From the NCBI GenBank assembly GCA_046154695.1, contig JBJXFI010000435.1:1-31611 (forward strand): a DNA stretch of 31,611 nucleotides. The letters run 5' to 3'. Positions 1-8,040 of this stretch are shown one piece after another; positions within the stretch are counted from its first letter, which is position 1, and every line of letters starts with the position of its first letter. The DNA comes from DALYLB01 sp046154695. GTDB taxonomy: Bacteria > Acidobacteriota > Blastocatellia > RBC074. The notes beneath the pieces were generated by a model. The model was not told the DNA's origin. It ran no database searches and saw only the letters and a program-made list of their open reading frames with translations. Made by a program: the position numbers and the translations under genes.

Positions 1-1
1 T

Positions 2-832
2 TCACGCTCGTTATCACGCACGATCCGGATTTCATTGTTGGCCCTGCTCTCGATCGCGGCGGCGGTGGACGCGAATGCGCAATTCGACAAGTTGAAAAAG
101 AAGATTCCGGGCCTCGGCAGCAAGAGCGAGATCGATACGATCTTGAGCCAGATGGACAGCGCGCGCGTCCGTTCGGCCTATGCCCGGGTCACGCTCAGCC
201 TGGCCGATGACGTCATTCGCCGGCAGGCGCTTCGAAATACGACCCGAAAATCGAGCGGCGCCCAGATCGAGAAGGACAAGAAGGAGCTCGAAGCGCTCGA
301 CCGGTCGATCGTCGAGAAGCGGAAGCTTCTCGCGGAGATCGGCCGCCAGACGGGCAGCAGCAAATACGACGAAAAGACATCCGAGGATGTCGACAGGCAG
401 CTCAAATCGGAAGAGCAGCAGCGCGCCGACAAGCGGGCGATGGTCGATCAGGAGATCGCCGAGAAGGAGGCCCGGGAGAAGGAGCTGAGCAAACAGGACA
501 AGGAGAATTACGGCAAGCTGGCGCGGCTGCTCTATGGCGCGGCGCAGCAGGAGCGCGAGGCGATCGAGACGGCCCGCGACGTCAAGCCGCGCGCCGAATC
601 GGCCGTCCGCAGCACGAGCAATAGTCCGGCGAGCATGCTCTCGACGAAGCCGAAGCGGCTCAATGAGGGGATGAAGGGGCTGAACGAGATTCTGGCCGAA
701 GGGCCGGCGCACCTGGCCACCCTGAGCTCCGTCGCCAACCATCTGGCCAGGATCGGCGGCGTCGATCTGACCGACTCGAAATTTCAGGCCAAAGTCGCCA
801 CCGACGAGGACGACATTCCAACCGACTGGTGA
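2..832 (+). CDS. Secreted coiled-coil protein of unknown function (5' partial)
   Basis: The frame is open to the left window edge, so the true start lies upstream. The TTG codons at 35 and 38 are poor start candidates because no Shine-Dalgarno sequence precedes them, and the upstream residues (arginine- and serine-rich) look like the n-region of a signal peptide. They run into a hydrophobic stretch (LLALLSIAAAVDANAQ) with a plausible cleavage site after Ala-Asn-Ala. The rest is highly charged and rich in Lys, Glu, Arg and Gln (roughly 250-520), predicting long helices or coiled coil. The C-terminus is acidic (DEDDIPTDW). I do not recognise a family. Only 3 nt separate its stop from the next gene, so it is probably co-transcribed with the secreted proteins and kinase downstream. 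Confidence 0.75.
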   Translation, partial: SRSLSRTIRISLLALLSIAAAVDANAQFDKLKKKIPGLGSKSEIDTILSQMDSARVRSAYARVTLSLADDVIRRQALRNTTRKSSGAQIEKDKKELEALDRSIVEKRKLLAEIGRQTGSSKYDEKTSEDVDRQLKSEEQQRADKRAMVDQEIAEKEAREKELSKQDKENYGKLARLLYGAAQQEREAIETARDVKPRAESAVRSTSNSPASMLSTKPKRLNEGMKGLNEILAEGPAHLATLSSVANHLARIGGVDLTDSKFQAKVATDEDDIPTDW

Positions 833-835
833 TCT

Positions 836-1714
836 ATGCGAAAGAATCTGTTTCTCCTCTTTTTGCTGCTGGCGGCAGGGCTCTTATGGCCGCACTCCAC
901 GACGGTGTTTGCCCAGGGGCTGCCCGAATCGCCCTCGCTCGGCGTGCGGTATTTTCGAATCAGCACGGCGAGCGACGCCGAGTACCGGGGCGACGCGAAG
1001 GCGCTGGCGAGCAGCCTGCGTATCGCGCTCGATGGGGCCCGGGGCTTCAGGCAGATCGTCACGCTCGATGACGAACAGATCGACCAGTTGACGAAAATGA
1101 TCGCCGATTCGAAGAAGGGCGCCTACAGCCGCCAGCTTCCCGGCAATCTGGCCGAGCCGCCGGACGCGTATGTCTTTCCGGAGCTGTTGCGGGTCGGCGC
1201 CGTCGAGCGCGACCTCTTTTCGCGGATCGAGGTGACCTATACGATCGAGATGGGCGCCTCGGCCGTCAATCCGGTCACGCGGGCCATCCTTTTCAGCGAC
1301 AAGGTGACGATCAGAGAAAAGCGCAACCGCACCGATCAGCGCGGCGGCGCCAGGAACGTCTATGAGGATCTGGTCGCCAAGGCCGTCGATCGGCTCGCCG
1401 CGAAACTCGCCGCCTTCTTTCTCAAGCGGGGGCGCGTGCTGCGCGTCGCCGAGGATCAGCAGACGATCTACATCAATCTCGGAGCGCGGCACGGCGTGAA
1501 AACGGGGGACCGGTTCACCGTTCACGCAACGATGAAGGAAGGCTCGCAGGCCGTCGGCGACACGGCCGAGGAAGAGAGTCTGGCGGAGTTCGATCTCGAC
1601 GCCAAGGGGACGGTCGAGGTGACGGAAGTGCGCGAGAACGCGGCCAAGGCAAAACTCTCGGGCGTTGCCAGGGGCTTGCGGCAGGGCGATGCCGTGCGAT
1701 GGATCAAGCCCTGA
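836..1714 (+). CDS. Secreted CsgG/FlgT-like protein
   Basis: A 292-residue protein with a clear Sec signal peptide (MRKNLFLLFLLLAAGLLW, cleavage near VFAQ). The middle part contains a 'VNPVTRAILFSDKVTI' strand and a helix 'VYEDLVAKAVDRLAAKLAAFF', an arrangement seen in CsgG/TolB-N-like periplasmic lipoprotein families. From about residue 195 a beta-rich segment contains 'IYINLGARHGVKTGDRF' and ends 'LRQGDAVRW', which resembles the C-terminal SH3-like domain of FlgT. The assignment rests on pattern memory only. It lies 3 nt after the preceding secreted protein and 27 nt before the next one. A role at the envelope, perhaps in outer-membrane or surface assembly, is inference. There is no N-terminal lipobox cysteine. 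Confidence 0.7.
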   Translation: MRKNLFLLFLLLAAGLLWPHSTTVFAQGLPESPSLGVRYFRISTASDAEYRGDAKALASSLRIALDGARGFRQIVTLDDEQIDQLTKMIADSKKGAYSRQLPGNLAEPPDAYVFPELLRVGAVERDLFSRIEVTYTIEMGASAVNPVTRAILFSDKVTIREKRNRTDQRGGARNVYEDLVAKAVDRLAAKLAAFFLKRGRVLRVAEDQQTIYINLGARHGVKTGDRFTVHATMKEGSQAVGDTAEEESLAEFDLDAKGTVEVTEVRENAAKAKLSGVARGLRQGDAVRWIKP

Positions 1715-1741
1715 ACGGGATCGGAATCGGGAGTGATGAGC

Positions 1742-2473
1742 ATGAAGAGAATCTTTTTTCTGGCGGCCTGCCTCATTTTCGCGGGCCTGCCGCGGGCGGG
1801 GGCGGCGGAGCGGAATCGATCGCAGCCGCCGCGTCGCAAGGCCCACATCTTTCTCGAACTGAAAGAGACCAATCTCGGCCAGCCCTCGACGGCGGCGATC
1901 AACACGTTGACGGAGCGGCTGGCGGGCGCGGGATTTCGGGTGACGACCAGCCGGCGCGAGGCCGCGCTGATCGTCGAGGGAACGATCGCGTCCCGATCGA
2001 CCGCGGTCACCGAGGATGTCAGGCGCGAGGGCGGCGTGAACGCGGAGGCCTCGGCATCGGTCCGGCTGCTCTCGGGCGATGAGGTGATCGCGACGAGCGT
2101 CGAGCGAAGCGCGCCCGGGGACTGGGGCGTGCAGGCCGAGCGGGTCGGCGAGGACCGGCTGATCGAGGTCGCGGAACGCATCGCGGAGGATCTCTTCAGC
2201 GGTGATTTCATGCGGGAGTTTTCCGCGCCCAATTCGCCCGCGCGTCCCGCCTCGCAGAACAAGCCCGCCCGCAAGCTTCCCCGCAAACCCGGCGTCAGCT
2301 TTCTGGAGGTCGTCTCTCTCGTTCAGAACTATACGCCCGAGGACCGCATCCTGGCCGCGCTCCGGAAATACGGCATCAAGTTCAAACCCCGGGATTCCGC
2401 GCTCTCTCAATTGCGCAGCCTCGGCGCGTCCGATACGGTGATCAACGCCGTTAAAACCTCCAACGTCGTTTGA
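1742..2473 (+). CDS. Secreted protein of unknown function
   Basis: A 243-residue protein. I chose ATG 1742 because GGGAG at 1729-1733 sits 8 nt upstream and the protein then begins directly with a signal peptide (MKRIFFLAACLIFAGLPRAGAAE). An in-frame GTG (1733) and ATG (1736) are possible but overlap that ribosome site. The mature N-terminal half (about residues 35-160) alternates strands and helices ('TNLGQPSTAAINTLTERL', 'ALIVEGTIASRS'), reminiscent of periplasmic CsgG/LptE-like folds, but I cannot assign it. After a Pro/Arg-rich linker the last 60 residues form a small helical domain ('TPEDRILAALRKYGIKF', 'LRSLGASDTVINAVK'). It is the third exported product in the cluster and precedes the kinase by 60 nt. 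Confidence 0.7.
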   Translation: MKRIFFLAACLIFAGLPRAGAAERNRSQPPRRKAHIFLELKETNLGQPSTAAINTLTERLAGAGFRVTTSRREAALIVEGTIASRSTAVTEDVRREGGVNAEASASVRLLSGDEVIATSVERSAPGDWGVQAERVGEDRLIEVAERIAEDLFSGDFMREFSAPNSPARPASQNKPARKLPRKPGVSFLEVVSLVQNYTPEDRILAALRKYGIKFKPRDSALSQLRSLGASDTVINAVKTSNVV

Positions 2474-2492
2474 AGCGAAAAGACATGCCAGG

Positions 2493-2518
2493 CGCCTTCG
2501 CGAGTCGGGTCGCAGGCG
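2493..2518 (+). other. Hairpin in the gap before the Ser/Thr kinase gene
   Basis: CGCCT (2493-2497) can pair with AGGCG (2514-2518), and GCGA (2500-2503) with TCGC (2510-2513), with a 2-nt bulge and a 6-nt loop. It is not followed by a T run, so it does not look like an intrinsic terminator. It could attenuate or stabilise the message ahead of the kinase, which has no clear Shine-Dalgarno sequence. Chance pairing in GC-rich DNA is possible. Confidence 0.3.
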
Positions 2519-2533
2519 AGTGAAAATCGCTCT

Positions 2534-4060
2534 ATGATTGGAAAGATCATCGGCAATTACGAAATTACGTCCGAACTGGCGAAGGGCGGGATGGGAGCGG
2601 TGTATCACGCCCGCCACGTGACGCTGCCGCGCGAGGTGGTTGTCAAATCGATTCTGCTCGCGTCCTTTTCGCTGCAGTCGCAGGAGCCGCTGAAGGCGCG
2701 ATTTCTGCGCGAGGCCTTCGTTCAGTCGCAGCTCGATCACCCGAACATCGTGCGCGTCTATGAGTTCTTCACGACGCCCGAGAACTACTTTCTGGTGATG
2801 GAGTATGTCGCGGGAATGAGCCTGCGCGATCTGATGGGGCGGCAGGGGCGGATGGAGCCCGAGCAGGCGCTGCCGCTCTTCAAACAGGCGCTGAGCGCGC
2901 TCGATTACGCGCATAATTTCCGTTATGTGGACGAGTCGGGGGGCCGGCACACGGGGATCACGCATCGGGACATCAAGCCGGGAAACCTGCTGCTCGACGG
3001 CATGGCCCGGCTCAAGCTGACCGACTTCGGAATCGTCAAACTGGCGGGGGAGCGTGCGCTGACGCGAACGGGCTTCAATCCCGGGACGGCGGAATACATG
3101 TCGCCGGAGCAGATTCGCGGAGAGGAGGTCGATGCGCGGTCGGATCTCTACAGCATGGGCGTGACCTTTTACGAGATGCTCGCGGGGCGGCTGCCGTTTC
3201 CGCACACCGAGACGGGCTCCGAATATGAGATGATGCGGAGGCATATTGAATTGACGCCGCCGCCGCTGAGCGAGGTCGCGCCGGGCCTGCCGGCGACGCT
3301 GGCCGCGGTCGTCATGCGCTCCCTTGAGAAGGACGCGAAGGCGCGGTATCAGAGCGCGGGAGAATTTTTGCAGGCCCTGCACGCGTGGGAGCGTCGCGGC
3401 GCCACGGCGCCCCAGGCCGTGCCGCCGCCGTCCGCCTCGCCGCATCCGCAGGCGACCCATTCGATGACGGAACTGCTAGAGGTCCCGGATTACGCGACCA
3501 ACGTCGCCACCGAGGCGACGCGCCCGCGGGAGGCGGCTCCGCGACCGGCGGTGCGTCCCACCGATGTTCTTCCCCGCAGCGTGACGCCCGCTTCCGCAAC
3601 GCCGCGGCGGGGTGCGCCGATTGCGGCGATCGCGGCCATCGCGGTGATTGCTGTGGGCGGCATCGGCGGCGGCGCCTTCTATTTTCTGCGTCCCGCCGCC
3701 TCGAAGGGACCGCCCGCGCCGGTCACGGAAGCCTCGCCGGTCTCCTCGCCGGCGCCTTCGCGCCAGGAAGAGCCGCTGCAGCCGGCCCGCGACGCCGAAG
3801 CGTGGGAAAGCTACCGCGAAGCCGTCCAGCTCTATGAAGCCTTTCTCGCCGCCAATCCACAGGCCGCCGATGCATCCGCGCTGCGCGCGCGGATCGAATT
3901 GTTGAAACGCGTCCAGGGGCTTCTGACCGCGGCGGAGCTGGAATTGAGCAGGGCGGACTTTCGCGCCGCCGCGCGCGACTTCTCGGAAGTCCTCCAACTT
4001 CTCCCCGACTCCCGCCGCGCCCGGGATGGGCTGACGCGGGCTGAAAGGGGAGCGCGGTGA
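2534..4060 (+). CDS. Membrane-anchored Ser/Thr protein kinase (PknB/Hanks type)
   Basis: A 508-residue kinase. The N-terminal catalytic domain (about residues 9-280) has the glycine-rich loop 'AKGGMGAVYHA', the ATP-binding lysine K38, the catalytic loop HRDIKPGN with D146, the DFG motif with D164, and 'GTAEYMSPEQ' as the activation-segment end. It is therefore expected to be active. A Pro/Ala/Thr-rich juxtamembrane linker follows, then one membrane segment (about 361-385, 'AAIAAIAVIAVGGIGGGAFYF'). The C-terminal part is outside the membrane and helical ('SYREAVQLYEAFLAANPQ', 'SRADFRAAARDFSEVLQLLP'), resembling TPR-like repeats. It follows three exported proteins on the same strand, so it may sense or regulate them; that is inference. 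It is convergent with the amidohydrolase gene, with 13 nt between the stops. Confidence 0.95.
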   Translation: MIGKIIGNYEITSELAKGGMGAVYHARHVTLPREVVVKSILLASFSLQSQEPLKARFLREAFVQSQLDHPNIVRVYEFFTTPENYFLVMEYVAGMSLRDLMGRQGRMEPEQALPLFKQALSALDYAHNFRYVDESGGRHTGITHRDIKPGNLLLDGMARLKLTDFGIVKLAGERALTRTGFNPGTAEYMSPEQIRGEEVDARSDLYSMGVTFYEMLAGRLPFPHTETGSEYEMMRRHIELTPPPLSEVAPGLPATLAAVVMRSLEKDAKARYQSAGEFLQALHAWERRGATAPQAVPPPSASPHPQATHSMTELLEVPDYATNVATEATRPREAAPRPAVRPTDVLPRSVTPASATPRRGAPIAAIAAIAVIAVGGIGGGAFYFLRPAASKGPPAPVTEASPVSSPAPSRQEEPLQPARDAEAWESYREAVQLYEAFLAANPQAADASALRARIELLKRVQGLLTAAELELSRADFRAAARDFSEVLQLLPDSRRARDGLTRAERGAR

Positions 4061-4073
4061 AGGAGGACAAAGA

Positions 4074-5372
4074 TCAAGACGCATCGAGTTTCAGCAGCGT
4101 GTGGAGCAGGACATTCGTGCCCATGGCGATGTCCCGCGGCGCGGAGTATTCGCTGGGGCTGTGACTGATGCCGTCGCGGCTCGGAATGAAGATCATCCCC
4201 ACGGGGCAGAGGAGGGCGATCTCCTGCGCGTCGTGGCCCGCGCCGCTGGGCAGCAGCCGCGTGGTCAGACCGAGGCCCCGGGCCGTTTCGTCGATCACGC
4301 GGCGGATGCGCTCATCGGTCGGGGCGGGCGGCGTCGCGTTGACCGGTTTGAATTCGAACTTCGTTCCCGTCGCGGCCTCGATCTGCCGCGTCTCCGCCAG
4401 AATCTTTTCGAAGAGGACCCGGACCTTGGCCGCGTCCAGATCGCGCAGCCCGAGCGTGGTGTTCACCTTTCCGGGAACGATGTTGTAGGCGCCCGGAAGA
4501 GCCTGGATCCTGCCGACCGTTCCCACCTGCCGGCCGGGAACGCCGGTCACGATGCGATTGACCGCCTCGATATATTTCGCCGCCGCCAGCAGCGCGTCGC
4601 GACGCTGATTCATCGGCGTGGTGCCCGCGTGATTGGCGAATCCATCGATCGTCACTTCCCACCAATAGACGCCGACGATTCCCTCGACGACGCCGATGTC
4701 GATCTTTTCGGCGTGCAGTATGCCGCCCTGCTCGATGTGCAATTCGACATACGCCGCAATATCCCCGTTTTTGCGAACGACCCCGCTCAGCTTTTCCGGA
4801 TCGCCGCCGATGAATTTGATGCCCTCGCGAATCGTCTTTTTGCTGTTGGTGACGAGATTGAGCTCCCGCTCGGTGAGCCCCTTCGCCAGCGCGTGGCTGC
4901 CGATGGTGCCGCCCTCTTCGTTCTGGAACAGGATGACTTCGAGGGGATGGCGCAGCGCCACGCCGTGATCGGCGAGCGTCTCGGCGGCCTCGATGGCGCC
5001 CATCGACCCGACCTGCCCGTCATAGCTGCCCCCCTCGGGAACGGAGTCGATGTGCGAGCCGATGACGAGCGGGGGAAGCGCCGTCGCGCTTCCGCGACGG
5101 CGGCCGATCAGATTTCCCGCGGCGTCGATGGCAACGTCCAGCTTCGCCGCGCGCATCAGCCCCATCGCATATTCCCGCCCTTTCAAATCGGCTTCGGTGT
5201 AGGCCACGCGGTGCGTGCCTCCTTCCGGCGTCTTTCCGATCCGGGACAATTCGGCGAGATGCCGGTTGACGCGCTCCTCATTGACGCGAAGGCTCGACGG
5301 CGCCTGGAAGGACGGGAGCGCAGCCGCCGAGGCGGAAAAGAGCAGGCGTTGATTGAAGTCTCTTCTGTTCAT
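4074..5372 (-). CDS. M20-family Zn-dependent amidohydrolase (allantoate / N-carbamoyl-L-amino acid hydrolase type), Tat-like signal
   Basis: A 432-residue protein of the HyuC/AmaB/AllC family, which hydrolyses N-carbamoyl amino acids, beta-ureidopropionate or allantoate. Family motifs are visible: 'GSHIDSVPEGGSYDGQVG' with metal ligand H107, 'LFQNEEGG', 'ELHIEQGG' and 'SGAGHDAQE'. The N-terminus begins MNRRDF followed by a hydrophobic Ala-rich stretch to 'LPSFQAP', which looks like a twin-arginine signal; most family members are cytoplasmic, so export would be unusual. It starts 34 nt after kbl on the same strand and probably belongs to the threonine operon. The exact substrate cannot be read from the sequence. 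Confidence 0.9.
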   Translation of the reverse strand: MNRRDFNQRLLFSASAAALPSFQAPSSLRVNEERVNRHLAELSRIGKTPEGGTHRVAYTEADLKGREYAMGLMRAAKLDVAIDAAGNLIGRRRGSATALPPLVIGSHIDSVPEGGSYDGQVGSMGAIEAAETLADHGVALRHPLEVILFQNEEGGTIGSHALAKGLTERELNLVTNSKKTIREGIKFIGGDPEKLSGVVRKNGDIAAYVELHIEQGGILHAEKIDIGVVEGIVGVYWWEVTIDGFANHAGTTPMNQRRDALLAAAKYIEAVNRIVTGVPGRQVGTVGRIQALPGAYNIVPGKVNTTLGLRDLDAAKVRVLFEKILAETRQIEAATGTKFEFKPVNATPPAPTDERIRRVIDETARGLGLTTRLLPSGAGHDAQEIALLCPVGMIFIPSRDGISHSPSEYSAPRDIAMGTNVLLHTLLKLDAS

Positions 5373-5406
5373 GGTTGTGTCTCGAGTCTCGATGTTGCGC
5401 GGCCGG

Positions 5407-6648
5407 TCACGCGGTTCCTGAAATGATGTTCATGCGTTTGCCCACTCGCGTGAAGGCCTCGACCGATTGTTCGAGATCCCGTCGCGAATGGGCGGCCGAG
5501 ATCTGGGCGCGGAGCCGGGCTTCGCCTTTCGGCACGACGGGGTGCCAGAGGCCCTTGATATACACGCCCTCCTCGAGCAGGTCACGGCTCATGCCCTGGG
5601 CGAGCGCGGCCTCGCCGAGCATGATCGGAACGATGGGATGGTGGCCATCGATGATCGTGAAGCCCGCGCGAACGATCTCGCGGCGGAACCATGCCGTGTT
5701 TTCATGCAGCCCCGCGACGATCGAGGGATCGTTCTCGATCAGGTCGATCGCGGCGATCGAGGCGGTCACGACCGCGGGCGGCACTGTGTTCGAGAACGTG
5801 TAGGGGCGCGACTTCTGCCGCAGGAACTCGACCATCTCGCGCCGGCCGGCGACGAAGCCGCCCGAGGCGCCGCCGAGGGCCTTTCCGAACGTGCCGGTGA
5901 CGACGTCGATCCGGCCGTGTACGCCCAATTCCTCCGGTGTTCCGCGCCCCGTTTTTCCGAGCACGCCCGAGGCGTGGGACTCATCGACGAAGAGCAGCGC
6001 GTCGAACTCGCGGGCCAGCTCGACCAGCTCCGGCAGCGGCGCCAGATGGCCCTCCATCGAGAAGACGCCGTCCGTGGCGATGACCCGGATCCGGTAATCT
6101 CTCGCGCGGTCCTCCTCCAGCAACTGGCGCAGGTGCGCGACGTCGCGATTGCGATAGACTTTCGAGACGGTCTGTTTGGCGGCCGCCCGGCAGAGGCGCA
6201 CGCCGTCGATGATGCTGGCGTGGTTGTACTGGTCGCTGTAAATCACATCCTCGAATCCCGTTCCCCCGAAATCGTTGGCGTAAAGCGCGGCGAAGAAGGC
6301 CTCGTTGGCGGCGAAGCAGGACGAATGCAGGATTGCCGCCTCGCAGCCGACAAAGCGCGCGATCCGCTCTTCAAGCTCCAGATGAATCGGCTCGGTCCCG
6401 CAGAGAAAGCGGACCGAGGACATGCCGAAGCCCCATCGATCCAGCCCCTGATGCGCGGCCTCCTTGATTCGCGGGTGGTTGGCCAGGCCGAGGTAATTGT
6501 TCGAGGCCAGCATCACGCATTCGCGCCCCCCCACGCGCACGCGGCCGCCCTGCTCGCTTTCGAGCGGGACCTCGTATTTGTAGGTCTGCGCCTCTTCGAA
6601 TTGCTTCAGTTCCTGCCGCAGCGTCGAATAGAGTTGCTCGGGATTCAT
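5407..6648 (-). CDS. kbl: Glycine C-acetyltransferase (2-amino-3-ketobutyrate CoA ligase)
   Basis: A 413-residue PLP enzyme of the alpha-oxoamine synthase family. It cleaves 2-amino-3-ketobutyrate with CoA to glycine and acetyl-CoA. Signatures include 'VMLASNNYLGLANHPRI' near the N-terminus, 'FVDESHASGVLGKTGRGT', and the PLP-lysine motif 'GTFGKALGGASGG' with K256. The length is near that of known Kbl proteins (about 400). The ATG directly follows the TAA stop of tdh, so the two are translationally coupled. That pairing distinguishes it from the related 8-amino-7-oxononanoate and 5-aminolevulinate synthases. Confidence 0.95.
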   Translation of the reverse strand: MNPEQLYSTLRQELKQFEEAQTYKYEVPLESEQGGRVRVGGRECVMLASNNYLGLANHPRIKEAAHQGLDRWGFGMSSVRFLCGTEPIHLELEERIARFVGCEAAILHSSCFAANEAFFAALYANDFGGTGFEDVIYSDQYNHASIIDGVRLCRAAAKQTVSKVYRNRDVAHLRQLLEEDRARDYRIRVIATDGVFSMEGHLAPLPELVELAREFDALLFVDESHASGVLGKTGRGTPEELGVHGRIDVVTGTFGKALGGASGGFVAGRREMVEFLRQKSRPYTFSNTVPPAVVTASIAAIDLIENDPSIVAGLHENTAWFRREIVRAGFTIIDGHHPIVPIMLGEAALAQGMSRDLLEEGVYIKGLWHPVVPKGEARLRAQISAAHSRRDLEQSVEAFTRVGKRMNIISGTA

Positions 6649-7833
6649 TTACGCCTCCAAATCGAATGCGGGGTCGGGCGTCAGCAGCACCTTGACCGCC
6701 TCCTGGGATCGCACCAGCTCGAAGCCATGCTCGAAGTCTTCGAGCATCACGGGCGAGCGGGAGATGATCTTTTCGAGTTTGACCTTGAGGCCGGACTTGT
6801 CGGCGGCCAGCAGATCGAGCATCGTGTACCAGGTTTCGAACATGCGGCGGCCAAAGATGCCGCGCATCGAGACCCCCTTCCAGATCACATAATTGCCGAT
6901 ATCGAAAGCGGGCAGCGGGCGCGCGGGAATGCCGAGCAGCATGATCTGGCCGCCGTTTTTCACGAGCACGCCGGCGTCGTCATAGGCCGCCGACGCGCCG
7001 CTCATCTCCAGAACCACATCGACACCGCCGCCATGCTCGTCGCGCGCGCGCGCGAAGAGCTCCCGCCGCTGGCCGGGCGAGTTCTGCTCGTTGGTGTCGA
7101 AACAGTAATCGGCTCCCATCTCGCGCGCGATCCCGAACCGGCGCGCGAGATGGCCGGAATCGATGCCCCCCGGCGCGGCGGAAAAGTCCGTGATGTAGAT
7201 TCGCGTCGCTCCCAGCGCGCGCGCCACGGCCGTCGCCATCAGTCCCTGCGTGCCGCAGCCGAGGATCGCCACCGTCTTGCCGGAGACGTCGCCTTCCATC
7301 ACCGTATGCACCGCGTTGCCGAGCGCGTCGAGAAACGATGCGAACCGCGGCGGGATCATCGCCCTGCCGCCGAACCGCTCGAGATTGATCAGGTTCTCGA
7401 ACGGGACGCAGACATAGTCCGCGAACGTGCCGTCCAGATGGACGCCCTTGATCCGCACGTTCTGGCAGACATGCTTCCGGCCGGTCATGCACTGATGGCA
7501 ATACCCGCATGCGATGTGCATCTCGCTCGTGACGTAATCGCCCACCCGCGCCAGGTCCTTTGGGACGCCCGGCCCGACCTCCACCACCTCGCCGCAGAAT
7601 TCATGGCCGATCACGAGCGGCCGATAGCGGCTCGAATCCCCGTCGAGCAGGCGCAGCATCTCGTCGCGGATCCCCTTTCGCTCATGGGAGTGGTAGATCC
7701 CGAAATCCGTTCCGCAGATCCCGGCGGCAATCACTCGAACCTTGACCTCCGCGGGTTGGGCGCGCGGCTCCTCGGCGTCCTCCACATACCGCAGCCCCTC
7801 GTCCTCCAACCGGATCTTTTTTAATGCTTTCAT
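6649..7833 (-). CDS. tdh: L-threonine 3-dehydrogenase (zinc MDR family)
   Basis: A 394-residue medium-chain zinc dehydrogenase. It oxidises L-threonine to 2-amino-3-ketobutyrate with NAD+, feeding Kbl. The catalytic zinc site is seen in 'GICGTDFG' and 'GHEFCGEVVEVGPG', the structural zinc site in four cysteines of 'CGYCHQCMTGRKHVC', and the Rossmann motif in 'ILGCGTQGLMATAVARALGA'. It is about 50 residues longer than E. coli Tdh, with extra sequence near residues 50-70 and after the Rossmann strand. GAGGG lies just upstream of the ATG (7831-7833). The function is inferred largely from the abutting kbl; by itself the sequence could be another polyol or alcohol dehydrogenase of this family. Confidence 0.88.
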   Translation of the reverse strand: MKALKKIRLEDEGLRYVEDAEEPRAQPAEVKVRVIAAGICGTDFGIYHSHERKGIRDEMLRLLDGDSSRYRPLVIGHEFCGEVVEVGPGVPKDLARVGDYVTSEMHIACGYCHQCMTGRKHVCQNVRIKGVHLDGTFADYVCVPFENLINLERFGGRAMIPPRFASFLDALGNAVHTVMEGDVSGKTVAILGCGTQGLMATAVARALGATRIYITDFSAAPGGIDSGHLARRFGIAREMGADYCFDTNEQNSPGQRRELFARARDEHGGGVDVVLEMSGASAAYDDAGVLVKNGGQIMLLGIPARPLPAFDIGNYVIWKGVSMRGIFGRRMFETWYTMLDLLAADKSGLKVKLEKIISRSPVMLEDFEHGFELVRSQEAVKVLLTPDPAFDLEA

Positions 7834-7862
7834 ACTCGTCCCTCAAAATACATTCGGTTCTC

Positions 7863-8014
7863 GTTCGGAGTTCCGCGTTTACGCGGCGGCCATCCGCGAA
7901 CGGGCGAATGCGCGAAGCTCGCGCTTCGAACAGGAACCTCCTCGCGCGAGGCCGCCGCCTGAAGGCGGAACTCCGAACGAGGCGAGGCCGCCGCGTAAAC
8001 GCGGAACTCCGAAC
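7863..8014. repeat. REP-like element with 29-bp perfect inverted arms
   Basis: The 29 bases at 7863-7891 recur exactly as their reverse complement at 7986-8014. A third arm at 7950-7978 differs only inside its small hairpin. Each arm starts GTTCGGAGTTCC and contains a hairpin: CCGCG-TTTA-CGCGG in the outer two arms and CCGCC-TTCA-GGCGG in the middle one. It lies between the divaminase-type deacylase gene's 3' end and the tdh start, on the upstream side of tdh. No gene lies in 7834-8040. Confidence 0.85.
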
Positions 8015-8040
8015 GCGCGCCCGCTCCGCTCAATACCGCG

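Noticed and set aside
884..3460. An 858-codon minus-strand open frame opposite the first genes
   Set aside because: It lies antisense to a clear Ser/Thr kinase and two signal-peptide proteins. Its translation is arginine-rich and has no recognisable domain, as expected for the shadow of GC-rich coding DNA.
5467..7824. A 785-codon plus-strand open frame across kbl and tdh
   Set aside because: It is antisense to two well-recognised enzymes with intact motifs. The composition (Arg, His, Asp, Ala) is typical of shadow frames.
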